A stretch of 7,053 nucleotides of DNA. It comes from Candidatus Gastranaerophilales bacterium. Lineage in GTDB: Bacteria; Cyanobacteriota; Vampirovibrionia; Gastranaerophilales; Gastranaerophilaceae. The notes beneath the pieces are model-generated. The model made no database searches. It was not told the DNA's origin and was given only the letters and a program-made list of their open reading frames with translations. Numbering within the stretch: position 1 is the first letter of the stretch; each line of letters starts with the position of its first letter. The position numbers were made by a program, and so were the translations under genes. Below, in pieces: positions 1-6,483 of the stretch. The DNA is taken from contig UNSK01000071.1 in assembly GCA_900552525.1 (NCBI GenBank), forward strand, positions 1-7,053, written 5' to 3'.

Positions 1-2
1 CG

Positions 3-101
3 CTTGATAGATACAGGGCGCAGCTTGAAGCTAAATTCGCTTCCATGGATATTCTTATCGCTAACATGCAGCAGCAATATTCGTCATTCCTTACGACGTA
101 A
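3..101 (+). CDS. fliD: C-terminal end of probable flagellar hook-associated protein 2 (FliD), partial
   Basis: The frame is open from the left edge to the TAA at 99-101 and gives 32 residues, beginning LDRYRAQLEAKFASMD and ending with QQQYSSFLTT. FliD is the filament cap that sits at the flagellum tip and promotes flagellin polymerisation; its C-terminus is a coiled-coil segment with the pattern RY-x-x-Q-F/L-x-x-(L/M)D-x-L-(I/V)-x-x-M/L-x-x-Q-x-S/Y-L, followed by a few polar residues. The tail here fits that pattern well. The 5' part of the gene is outside the window, so the hook-associated domains cannot be checked. No hairpin terminator is visible in the 72 bp before nadE, so read-through into nadE is possible. 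If the call is right, the organism is flagellated. Confidence 0.62.
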   Translation, partial: LDRYRAQLEAKFASMDILIANMQQQYSSFLTT

Positions 102-108
102 AAAACTT

Positions 109-137
109 TTGTGCAATGGCTAACTTCATGTTATTCT
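109..137 (+). promoter_or_regulatory. Weak candidate promoter for nadE
   Basis: TTGTGC (109-114) and TATTCT (132-137) are separated by 17 bp and end 36 bp before the nadE start. Only the spacing is ideal: the boxes match the sigma-70 consensus at 3/6 and 4/6. The region is the 72-bp gap between the fliD tail and nadE and holds nothing else recognisable. Confidence 0.2.
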
Positions 138-173
138 TTATTTTGGCTGCTGTAAAATGAAGAACAGGATTTT

Positions 174-2168
174 ATGATGACAGAGAATTTATATACACTA
201 TCGGAAATAGTTGATAAAAGGTTTTCACATGGTGAGGATATCCCGCAAAGTATAATTGATAGCATTAAAAATATCGTGTCAGACGGCGGATATATAGGGA
301 TGGCACAGATTAATCCTATTGCAGGAAATATAGAATATAATGCAAAAAAAATTGCGAAATATATAAAATACGCATCAAAAATTAATCTGGATTTAGTTGT
401 ATTTCCTGAACTCGCGCTTATGGGGTATCCAATAGAAGATACGATAGACAGGCATCCTGTGATTGTTGAAGAGAATATTAAGTGGCTAAAAGGGCTTGCA
501 AAGATTACAACATCAACTACTGCAATTGTCGGTTTTGTAGAACCGCGTAAAAAAGATGCAGAAGGCAAAAAATATTTTAATTCAGCTGCAATTCTTAAAA
601 ATGGGAAAATAGAAGGTATTGTAAGGAAATCTCTTCTTCCTAATTATTCTGAATTTAATGATTACAGATATATAGAACCATCTCCGATTGTAGGCGTCCA
701 GCCTGCTGAAACACTTGGGATTTTTGATAAGGACGATATAAAACCTTCATCAAAATTATATGATAAATTTGGAATTTCTATATGCGAGGATTGCTGGAAT
801 AACAAAGAATTTTTTGAAAAAATTTTATATGAAAAGGATCCTATTGAGGAGCTTGCAGAAGAAAATCCGAAAATTTTTATTAATTGTTCTGCTTCTCCGA
901 CAAGGGCTAAAAAAGAGCAGCTAAAACACAATATGCTTTCGTTTATTGCTAAAAAATATAAAACGCCAATTGTTTATGTCAATCAGGTAGGCGCGATAGA
1001 TAATAGTTCTTTTGATGGTTCAAGCCGTGTTTTTGGTGCTAACGGTGAATTAATTGCACGTGCAAAATCTTTTGAAGAACAGTTCCTTATAGTAAACCCT
1101 GAAAAAAATATCGGAAAGATTTATCCACTTACTAAAGGGCTTGATAAATCTTTGACCGAGCAAAAAGTTTTTACGCTGGAATATGAATCTGATTTGGAGA
1201 GAACTTATAAAACACTTATTCAGGGAATTAGAGATTACTTTAAGAAATGCGGATTTAAACGTGCTGTTTTAGGTCTATCAGGCGGTTTGGATTCCACTGT
1301 TTGTGCAGTGTTGATGGCTGATGCTATCGGCAGAGAAAATGTATTCGGGGTTTCAATGCCTTCGCATATTACAAGTCCGGAAAGCAAATCTGATGCTGAA
1401 AAATTAGCTCATAATCTGGGGATTAATTTTACAGAAGCTACAATCAGACCTATGATTGATACAACAACGGAATGTCTGAATGAATTATTTGAAACAGTCG
1501 GGAGAAAATGGAACGGGCGTTTTGAAACAAGCTTTACGCCTGATAACATTCAGGCGCGCTCAAGAGCAATGTTCTTGTGGGGAATAAGTAATGAATTCGC
1601 ATCCTGCATTCCAATTGCAACTTCTGACAAGTCAGAGTTGTATATGGGCTATGCAACCATTAACGGCGATATGTCCGGTGGTTTTGCGCCTATAGCAGAT
1701 GTTCCGAAAACAAAATTATTTGCATTTGCAAGATGGATGAATGCGAACAGAGAACAAAAAAATGCTATTCCGGAAGCAATTATACTTAAAAAACCGGGGG
1801 CAGAACTTGCGATTGACCCTAAAACAGGAAAACCTTTGATAGCAGAAGATGCGCTTATGCCTTATGAATTTCTTGACGAAATTATTTGGCGAATAGAGAA
1901 TAAGAATGAGGGTTATCACGACTTGTTAGAAACAGAATTTGTTTACGAAAAGCATAATCCAATTACGAAAGAGCAAAAAATAGAATGGCTTGATAAATTC
2001 TTCAGAAGAATGTCAACAGCTTTATATAAATGGTCTATTCTTCCGCCTTCTGTAATCGTAGAAGCACGTTCAATAAATAAATATGACTACAGACAGCCGA
2101 TTACATCTTCAAGAATAAACTATAAAGGGGTTGATGAAGCTCATATCCATGATGTTCTGGAAGAGTAG
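174..2168 (+). CDS. nadE: Glutamine-dependent NAD+ synthetase (NadE, two-domain form)
   Basis: The enzyme makes NAD+ from nicotinic acid adenine dinucleotide, ATP and glutamine, the last step of NAD biosynthesis in the cytoplasm. The 664 residues carry an N-terminal nitrilase-fold glutaminase domain (about 38-300) and a C-terminal ATP-pyrophosphatase synthetase domain (about 340-640). The glutaminase triad is visible: Glu79 in FPELALMGYP, Lys152 in RKSLLPNY and Cys204 in ICEDCW. The synthetase P-loop SGGLDS is at 369-374. The ending, with PPSVIVEARS and RQPITSSRI, is typical of the long, Mycobacterium-type family of about 680 residues. About 38 residues precede the first nitrilase strand (GYIGMAQINP). 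Two ATGs are adjacent, 174 and 177; the AGGA at 166-169 is 4 nt from the first and 7 nt from the second, so 177 may be the true start. Ammonia is presumably channelled between the domains, as known for this family. No broken motif was seen. Confidence 0.97.
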   Translation: MMTENLYTLSEIVDKRFSHGEDIPQSIIDSIKNIVSDGGYIGMAQINPIAGNIEYNAKKIAKYIKYASKINLDLVVFPELALMGYPIEDTIDRHPVIVEENIKWLKGLAKITTSTTAIVGFVEPRKKDAEGKKYFNSAAILKNGKIEGIVRKSLLPNYSEFNDYRYIEPSPIVGVQPAETLGIFDKDDIKPSSKLYDKFGISICEDCWNNKEFFEKILYEKDPIEELAEENPKIFINCSASPTRAKKEQLKHNMLSFIAKKYKTPIVYVNQVGAIDNSSFDGSSRVFGANGELIARAKSFEEQFLIVNPEKNIGKIYPLTKGLDKSLTEQKVFTLEYESDLERTYKTLIQGIRDYFKKCGFKRAVLGLSGGLDSTVCAVLMADAIGRENVFGVSMPSHITSPESKSDAEKLAHNLGINFTEATIRPMIDTTTECLNELFETVGRKWNGRFETSFTPDNIQARSRAMFLWGISNEFASCIPIATSDKSELYMGYATINGDMSGGFAPIADVPKTKLFAFARWMNANREQKNAIPEAIILKKPGAELAIDPKTGKPLIAEDALMPYEFLDEIIWRIENKNEGYHDLLETEFVYEKHNPITKEQKIEWLDKFFRRMSTALYKWSILPPSVIVEARSINKYDYRQPITSSRINYKGVDEAHIHDVLEE

Positions 2169-3200
2169 TTATCTCAAAAGTAGATTTGAATTTAAGTGCT
2201 TTAACTGACGCTTCATCTCTTCTGCTTTATCCCCGAGGCTTTCTTTCTGATATATTTCCATTGCAATTTTGTAATTTTCTTCTGCATCATTTTTGTATTC
2301 AGGATTATCGTATCCTGACATTAACTGTAAGGTTTGAGCAAGAAGAACATAACCTTCCGGTTTTTTAGGGTTAATGTTTATTGCTTTTTCAAAGCACTCT
2401 TTTGAATCAATAATATGACCTTCAATATGATTTTTATAGCCTTCAAGAATTTTCATAGGATATGCAAACAGGTTTTGTTTGTCGAAAATTCTTAGCTCCA
2501 ATAAGAAGCATATTTCCATCAAATCTTTATCCTGATACATATCAGTAAATCTGAAATGAGAAATAAAATATTTTGGAAAAACCGAATCTATTCGTTTAAG
2601 AATCTCATTCTTTTTGTCAACCTGTCCTGCAAGTTCGTAAATACTAGCTTCTTTCAATAATTTTATAGGATTATCCTTGTCTATCATATCAATTATGTAT
2701 AATAGTTTCAGCCCCTTGGCTAATTCATCTTTTGCAAGAACAATTGCAACTTCTTGAAATAAAAATTGTATTGTTCTGTACTTATTGTATTCAAATAAAC
2801 TCAAAATGTAGTTTTTTGCAATATCTTCCTGCGAGGAGAAAACAAAAGATAAAAATTTGATTCTTTTTATATTGAAGTTATCTTCATCCCATCCTAGAAT
2901 TTTGTTTGCATCCATAATTGCTTCATAGTAATTAGACATTTCGTAATTAAGTGCAACCCTCTCATAGTAGGCTTCTTCTTTTTTTACGCAGTGAGTAATA
3001 ATGTATGTAAAATCAGAATACGCATCATCAAGCATTAAGAGTTTGTGACATAACCTGCCGCGTTTTAAAAAAGTTTCTGACGGCTTGTACTCTTCTTTAA
3101 TCAAACTGTTTAATTTTTCTAGTGCTAAATCGTAATTTTTTTCAGAAATATCCTTATCAACAGACTTTAGCGATAGTAAATATTTTATGTTGTCTAACAT
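2169..3200 (-). CDS. TPR-repeat protein of unknown function
   Basis: The 343-residue protein has no signal peptide or obvious membrane span. It reads as helical pairs of the tetratricopeptide type, which form a superhelix used for protein-protein contacts. Recognisable units lie at about 16-36 (NYDLALEKLNSLI), 41-71 and 75-105 (AYYERVALNYEMSNYYEAIMDA), with another near 260-280 (AKECF-like, SKECFEKAININPKKPEGY) and a last one at 281-317. The middle, about 110-245, is helical but too degenerate to assign repeats by eye. The start is supported by AAGGGA about 8 nt upstream of the ATG. The gene lies 63 bp downstream of dnaA on the same strand, with no convincing terminator between, so co-transcription is possible. 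Its partner cannot be told from the sequence. A role connected to dnaA is not implied by position alone. Confidence 0.85.
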   Translation of the reverse strand: MLDNIKYLLSLKSVDKDISEKNYDLALEKLNSLIKEEYKPSETFLKRGRLCHKLLMLDDAYSDFTYIITHCVKKEEAYYERVALNYEMSNYYEAIMDANKILGWDEDNFNIKRIKFLSFVFSSQEDIAKNYILSLFEYNKYRTIQFLFQEVAIVLAKDELAKGLKLLYIIDMIDKDNPIKLLKEASIYELAGQVDKKNEILKRIDSVFPKYFISHFRFTDMYQDKDLMEICFLLELRIFDKQNLFAYPMKILEGYKNHIEGHIIDSKECFEKAININPKKPEGYVLLAQTLQLMSGYDNPEYKNDAEENYKIAMEIYQKESLGDKAEEMKRQLKHLNSNLLLR

Positions 3201-3263
3201 TTTTGAATCCCTTACTATTACTTTTTATCATAAAGTTCTGAAAAAAACGAGTTACCGAATTGA

Positions 3264-4649
3264 CTACAAAACTTTCAACGCCTGTCTAATCTCTCTTAGA
3301 GCAGTTGAAATTTCTCTATTAGTGTCTTTTTCTTTTTTTATTTTTTCATAAGCAAACATAATTGTTGTATGCTTTTTATTATAATATTTAGCAATATTCA
3401 CGAAGCTCTGATTGGTGATTTCTCTGCATAAATATATTGATAAGTGTCTTGCCATAGAAACTTTTTGACCTCTGGCAGTCCCCTTAATATCTTTTATATC
3501 TGTTTCAAAGTAACTCGAAGTAACCCTTGCAATTTGGTCGAAACTTATCCCCTCGTCGCTTTCTTCACATTTAAGTACTTCTTTTGCTAGTTTGAGAGTT
3601 AACTCCTGTTCTGTAATTTCTGCATAAGCACAAACTTTAGTAAATGCTCCTTCAAGTTCGCGAACATTGTTGCTGAAGTTTCTTGCTATATACCTGAGAG
3701 CTTCATCTTCATGTATCAAATCATTATCTGTTGCCAGTTTTTTTATAATTTCAAATCTTGTTTCCAAATCAGGAGGAGTAAGCTCTATCATTAATCCCAT
3801 TTCAAACCTTGAACAAAGTGCAGCTGTAAGTGTCGGAATTTCTTTAGGCAGTCTGTCAGAGGTGATAACAATTTGTTTGCCTTTATTGTACAAACTGTCA
3901 AAAGTGTACTGCAAATTTTCCATAGTTTTAATCTTTGATTCAATAAACTGAATATCATCAATAAGAATTATGTCTATATTGGTATATTTACGGTTAAACT
4001 TTGACATATTCTCAATAGTGTTGTTAGTTTTTCTGCTGTTTGAAATATAGTCATTTATATAATCTTCTGTTTTTGTATATTTAACTTTTAATTTTGGATT
4101 ATTAAATATTATATAATGTCCTATTGCCTGCATAAGATGTGTTTTTCCAAGGCCGGAATTACCGTATATAAATAACGGATTATATTTGCCAGCAGGATTC
4201 TGTGCCACTGCCATAGCTGCTTTATATGCAAATTTACTGTTTTCACCCTGTACAAAGTTTTCAAATTTATATTTAAGGTTCAAATTTGCAGCAGACTGCA
4301 TATTGGCAAGATTTTCCATTGCCTGTTCTTTAATACTTACTTCACTTGCTTTTTTTTGCAGTTTTTCAGTTTCTCTTTTTAGTGTTTTGGCTGCAGTTTC
4401 ATCATAGATAATAACAAGTCTGGAATTCTCATCACCCGAAACCCTTTTAAGAGCTTCTACCATCTGATTATAATGATTCTTCCTGAGCAAATCTCTTCCC
4501 ATCATCTGGCCGGTTACAACAGTTAAAACCCCCTTGTCGTAGCCGGATACTTCAAGCGGATAAAGCCAGGGATGAGCATTCTCAGGTAAGACACCCAGCA
4601 ATTCTTCCTTAACTTGCTCCCAAAAACGTTTTAGTTCAATATTTTCCAT
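3264..4649 (-). CDS. dnaA: Chromosomal replication initiator DnaA
   Basis: DnaA binds 9-bp DnaA boxes at the origin, forms an ATP-dependent filament and opens the duplex. At 461 residues it has normal length. Domain I is at about 1-85 (FWEQVKEEL, then PLEVSGYDKGVLTV), a short Lys/Glu-rich linker at about 88-125, AAA+ domain III at about 126-345, and DNA-binding domain IV at about 365-461. Visible motifs are Walker A GNSGLGKT (163-170), Walker B ILIDDI (228-233), sensor 1 VITSD (261-265), the arginine-finger segment SRFEMGL (Arg281) and sensor 2 NNVRELEGA (Arg330). In domain IV, ARHLSIYLCREITNQS is a good signature, but the recognition loop reads YYNKKHTTI where most DnaA proteins have FGGRDHTTV. 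The start is forced by the match to domain I, yet only a poor AGAG precedes it. No dnaN follows; the TPR gene does. tRNA-Cys lies 38 bp upstream on the same strand. Confidence 0.96.
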   Translation of the reverse strand: MENIELKRFWEQVKEELLGVLPENAHPWLYPLEVSGYDKGVLTVVTGQMMGRDLLRKNHYNQMVEALKRVSGDENSRLVIIYDETAAKTLKRETEKLQKKASEVSIKEQAMENLANMQSAANLNLKYKFENFVQGENSKFAYKAAMAVAQNPAGKYNPLFIYGNSGLGKTHLMQAIGHYIIFNNPKLKVKYTKTEDYINDYISNSRKTNNTIENMSKFNRKYTNIDIILIDDIQFIESKIKTMENLQYTFDSLYNKGKQIVITSDRLPKEIPTLTAALCSRFEMGLMIELTPPDLETRFEIIKKLATDNDLIHEDEALRYIARNFSNNVRELEGAFTKVCAYAEITEQELTLKLAKEVLKCEESDEGISFDQIARVTSSYFETDIKDIKGTARGQKVSMARHLSIYLCREITNQSFVNIAKYYNKKHTTIMFAYEKIKKEKDTNREISTALREIRQALKVL

Positions 4650-4687
4650 ACAACTCTAGATTTGTGATTACTTAAGTTAAATAAAAA

Positions 4688-4758
4688 AGGCGACACCCAG
4701 ATTCGAACTGGGGATAAAAGCTTTGCAGGCTTCTGCCTTACCACTTGGCCATGTCGCC
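4688..4758 (-). tRNA. tRNA-Cys (GCA)
   Basis: The complement folds as a 71-nt cloverleaf. The acceptor stem is GGCGACA with TGTCGCC (7 bp). The D stem is GCC/GGC with an AAGTGGTAA loop. The anticodon stem is GAAGC/GCTTT, closing with a G-U pair, with loop CTGCAAA and anticodon GCA. A 4-nt variable loop follows, then the T arm CCCAG-TTCGAAT-CTGGG. The discriminator is U73, the known identity base of tRNA-Cys. CCA is not encoded; a run of T follows the discriminator directly, so CCA must be added by the nucleotidyltransferase. The gene sits between rpsU and dnaA on the same strand. Confidence 0.97.
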
Positions 4759-4766
4759 GTAAAAAA

Positions 4767-4795
4767 ATAATATAATAAACAAGACTTTTTTGCAA
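4767..4795 (-). promoter_or_regulatory. Promoter of tRNA-Cys, possibly also of dnaA
   Basis: On the minus strand TTGCAA (4790-4795, 4/6 consensus) and TATTAT (4767-4772, 5/6) are exactly 17 bp apart. Transcription would start at about 4759-4761, within a few bases of the mature tRNA 5' end, so little or no 5' leader would need removal. No comparable promoter is visible in the 38 bp between the tRNA and dnaA. Confidence 0.5.
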
Positions 4796-4800
4796 GTCTT
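4781..4800. repeat. 7-bp inverted repeat covering the tRNA-Cys -35 box
   Basis: AAGACTT and AAGTCTT form perfect 7-bp arms around the 6-bp centre TTTTGC. The -35 hexamer of the tRNA-Cys promoter lies inside it, at 4790-4795. On the minus strand no T-run follows at once, so a terminator is unlikely; an operator is possible, as is chance in AT-rich DNA. Confidence 0.4.
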
Positions 4801-4823
4801 CAGGTTGATATTTACGGCTAACT

Positions 4824-4860
4824 AAAAAAGACGGTCAGTCTTTCGACAAACCGTCTTTAA
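4824..4860 (-). terminator. Rho-independent terminator of rpsU
   Basis: Read on the minus strand just after the rpsU stop, AAAGACGGT pairs with ACCGTCTTT. Inside is a second short stem GTC/GAC closed by a GAAA tetraloop, with a 2x2 internal loop between the two stems. A run of T follows. The structure ends rpsU transcription before the tRNA-Cys promoter, making rpsU a separate unit. Confidence 0.85.
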
Positions 4861-4864
4861 ATTA

Positions 4865-5038
4865 TTATACTTTGCGTTTACGAGCTGCTTCTGATTTGCG
4901 TTTTCTCTTAACGCTTGGCTTTTCATATCTTTCACGTTTTTTTACTTCTGATAAGATTCCAGCTTTTTGAATTTTTTTCTTAAATCTTCTCAAAGCGCTT
5001 TCGATACTTTCGTTTTCGCCAACTTTAACTTCTGCCAT
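4865..5038 (-). CDS. rpsU: Small ribosomal subunit protein bS21
   Basis: This 57-residue protein is the 30S subunit protein S21, which lies near the 3' end of 16S rRNA and helps mRNA binding during initiation. It begins [19 protein letters not shown] and continues with KKKIQKAG and [12 protein letters not shown], ending in a very basic [14 protein letters not shown] tail; both the SALRRF block and the YEKPS block are S21 signatures. The start is fixed by the family and by a strong Shine-Dalgarno site. It has its own promoter (5081-5109) and terminator (4824-4860), so it is probably transcribed alone. The N-terminal half resembles cyanobacterial S21 and the C-terminal half Firmicutes S21; this is a comparison from memory and not a search. 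Confidence 0.95.
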   Translation of the reverse strand: MAEVKVGENESIESALRRFKKKIQKAGILSEVKKRERYEKPSVKRKRKSEAARKRKV

Positions 5039-5046
5039 TTATATTT

Positions 5047-5057
5047 TCACCACCTTT
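5047..5057 (-). promoter_or_regulatory. Strong ribosome binding site of rpsU
   Basis: The complement reads AAAGGTGGTGA, one mismatch from the full anti-16S match AAAGGAGGTGA, and lies 8 nt before the rpsU ATG. It is the best ribosome binding site in the window and fixes the rpsU start. Confidence 0.75.
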
Positions 5058-5080
5058 ATAGCACTATGTGTAACATATTT

Positions 5081-5109
5081 ATAATAAAACAAGCTGTTTT
5101 AGATTTCAA
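5081..5109 (-). promoter_or_regulatory. Promoter of rpsU
   Basis: On the minus strand TTGAAA (5104-5109, 5/6) and TATTAT (5081-5086, 5/6) are 17 bp apart. The predicted start is near 5074, giving a leader of about 36 nt that carries the ribosome binding site. The -35 box overlaps the end of the third ACCCCTT motif and lies 4 bp from a perfect DnaA box. Confidence 0.6.
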
Positions 5110-5113
5110 GGGG

Positions 5114-5122
5114 TGTGGATAA
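5114..5122 (-). promoter_or_regulatory. Perfect consensus DnaA box
   Basis: The minus strand reads TTATCCACA, the exact classical DnaA box. It lies just upstream of the rpsU -35 box, about 465 bp from the dnaA start. No second box of good quality was found nearby, so there is no origin-like cluster. It could be a DnaA-regulated promoter site, an outlying box of an origin, or chance. Confidence 0.5.
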
Positions 5123-5124
5123 AA

Positions 5125-5152
5125 TACAAAGGGGTAAATACAAAGGGGTAAA
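5125..5152. repeat. Two perfect 14-bp tandem repeats (TACAAAGGGGTAAA)
   Basis: Two identical head-to-tail copies occupy 5125-5138 and 5139-5152. A related CAAGGGGT core lies at 5107-5114, so the GGGGT core (ACCCC on the minus strand) occurs three times, at 5110, 5131 and 5145. The array lies between the rpsU promoter and the small gene at 5152. The second copy also supplies the G-rich sequence before that gene's ATG and overlaps its first base. Confidence 0.85.
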
Positions 5153-5361
5153 TGTTGACAGCTGTAAATATGAGTGTTAAACTTCCGTATATGGAATTAA
5201 CTGCAGAAGAAGCTGTAACAAAATTATTGTCAGATAACGAGATTTTACGGGGAAGTAATACAGAATTTTATTCTAATCCTATGTATAACCTAGGCGAGTT
5301 TTTAAAAAACTTTAAACCAGAGCCTTCACCATATGAAGGTAAGTATGTTTTTATAAGATAA
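5152..5361 (+). CDS. Uncharacterised small protein, 69 residues
   Basis: I do not recognise this protein. It is soluble, without signal peptide, membrane span or Cys residues. Its start is followed by a short helical acidic segment (ELTAEEAVTKLLSDNE) and an aromatic, Pro-containing end (YNLGEFLKNF, then PSPYEGKYVFIR). Support for a real gene comes from the intrinsic terminator directly after its stop, from ordinary codon use, and from its fit between two oppositely oriented genes. The start is uncertain. ATG 5152 has GGGG only 3 nt upstream, closer than usual. ATG 5170 has no Shine-Dalgarno site. ATG 5191 would be leaderless if the promoter-like pair at 5155-5183 is active. It diverges from rpsU. 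Confidence 0.62.
   Translation: MLTAVNMSVKLPYMELTAEEAVTKLLSDNEILRGSNTEFYSNPMYNLGEFLKNFKPEPSPYEGKYVFIR
5155..5183 (+). promoter_or_regulatory. Candidate promoter inside the 5' end of the small gene
   Basis: A perfect TTGACA (5155-5160) is followed after 17 bp by TAAACT (5178-5183, 4/6). It lies within the predicted reading frame, so either the frame starts later, at 5191, or the match is fortuitous. A different -10-like TAAAAT at 5120-5125 would serve the 5152 start but lacks a good -35. Confidence 0.3.
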
Positions 5362-5388
5362 AAAACTCCCTTTAAAGGGAGTTTTTTT
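5361..5388. terminator. Bidirectional Rho-independent terminator
   Basis: ACTCCC and GGGAGT pair around a TTTAAA loop that can extend the stem; runs of A before and T after make it functional on both strands. It overlaps the last base of the small gene's stop and the first bases of the minus-strand Gly-rich gene's stop, so one element ends both convergent transcripts. Confidence 0.92.
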
Positions 5389-6439
5389 AAGATTTAACGT
5401 CTGCAGTTCCGTATCCTTCGTGGTATTTGTATTGCATAAGATGGAGTTTACCATTTTCGTCTTGTTGTAATACATAGTGTTGATTTGTTTGTCTGCCGTG
5501 GAAGATTAATTCACCGTCTACCGGATCTACTGATACTTGAATGTAATCAACTTTTGTTGAGCCGCTCTGGCTTGTCATTGGTATTGTCCAGAGATTATCG
5601 CCGGATTTTGTTGGTGTGCCTACTGTAATGTTTCTGAAGTCAGCTATAGGTGAATCATCTATTACTTCTATCAAGTTTTTAAGTGACTCTGCAGTAATGT
5701 CTTTTGCTTCAACATTTTTGTAACCAGGTTTATAGAATGACGCTTTAACTTTTGCTCTGACTTCTGCCGGCAATTTTGCTAATGCTTCTCTCAAATCTTC
5801 CGGCGTTGCATCTTTTGCAAGATTTATGCATTTGTCCAAATATTTCTTTTTGTCATCGTCAGATAGCTTGTTGTAATCAGGCAAGTCATCAAAATTACCT
5901 GCTGCAGCTATTTCTTCGGCCTTACTTTCTGTTGTCGGAGTTGTTACCGGTGTGGTAACTTCTGTCGGCTGAGGAGCAGGTGTTACTGTAGTTGGGGTTG
6001 TACTTGTTGGTGTACTAGCTGGTGTGCTTGTTGAACCTGCTTCAAATTCAGTGTTAGGATATTTGGCTTTCAGTTTATTTAATAAGTCATGATAAGCTCC
6101 TTTATTCATCCTGCTGTAAACAGGATCTTCTGGATTTTCATATTTTGCTTTTATTTTATTATAAAGGTCTTTTGCTCCGGCTTCGTCATCAGCTTTCAAT
6201 TTTGCGATTGAATCTTCAAAGCCTTCATAAATAGCATTATCTTTATCATTTACGCCTTCTTTTATTGTAGTAGTGCTGCTTGTTTCTTTGCTTCCGCAGG
6301 TGCAGTCGCCTGTTCTGGTGCTTCCGCCTGCATTGCCGCCGCCCCAGAAATTACCCCAGCCTCCGCCGAAGGATGGGAAGCCGAAACCTCCCAGACCAAA
6401 ACCGCCGAAGTTGCCGAAGCCGCCGAAGCCCATGTTCAT
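5387..6439 (-). CDS. Gly/Phe-rich protein with Thr/Pro linker, unknown function
   Basis: This 350-residue frame has four visible parts. Residues 1-40 are a low-complexity Gly/Phe/Trp/Asn segment (GFGGFGNFGG). Residues 45-49 hold DCTCG, a Cys-x-Cys pair. Residues 65-134 are two helical, charged stretches with a related ending (LYNKIKAKYENPED and LLNKLKAKYPNTEF), probably a duplicated motif. Residues 136-171 are a Thr/Pro/Ser linker. Residues 173-350 form a likely folded domain that is helical first and then beta-like. No signal peptide is seen. The ATG at 6439 has no Shine-Dalgarno site, and the same frame continues upstream for 30 codons of further Gly-rich sequence to a TAA at 6530-6532, which points to a start further upstream in another frame (see 6484-6633). 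I do not know the family. Shared low-complexity Gly-rich ends suggest assembly or adhesion, but that is a guess. Confidence 0.75.
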   Translation of the reverse strand: MNMGFGGFGNFGGFGLGGFGFPSFGGGWGNFWGGGNAGGSTRTGDCTCGSKETSSTTTIKEGVNDKDNAIYEGFEDSIAKLKADDEAGAKDLYNKIKAKYENPEDPVYSRMNKGAYHDLLNKLKAKYPNTEFEAGSTSTPASTPTSTTPTTVTPAPQPTEVTTPVTTPTTESKAEEIAAAGNFDDLPDYNKLSDDDKKKYLDKCINLAKDATPEDLREALAKLPAEVRAKVKASFYKPGYKNVEAKDITAESLKNLIEVIDDSPIADFRNITVGTPTKSGDNLWTIPMTSQSGSTKVDYIQVSVDPVDGELIFHGRQTNQHYVLQQDENGKLHLMQYKYHEGYGTADVKS

Positions 6440-6483
6440 GCCGCCGCCAAACCAGCCGCCGAATAAATTGCCAAAGGCATTAC

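Noticed and set aside
131..568. 145-codon open frame on the minus strand inside nadE
   Set aside because: It is fully antisense to the conserved glutaminase domain and looks like a shadow frame with low-complexity hydrophobic translation.
3201..3263. Possible terminator between dnaA and the TPR gene
   Set aside because: A run of six T on the minus strand follows only a 3-bp stem around TTCG with mismatches, too weak to call.
3667..3951. Plus-strand open frame inside dnaA
   Set aside because: It is antisense to the DnaA AAA+ domain, which has all its motifs; no independent support.
5107..5150. G-quadruplex from the GGGG runs
   Set aside because: Only three GGGG runs with loops of 17 and 10 nt, plus one GG; a weak candidate better explained by the tandem repeat.
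5040..5160. Full replication origin next to dnaA
   Set aside because: Only one good DnaA box was found and no AT-rich 13-mer series; a single box does not make an origin.
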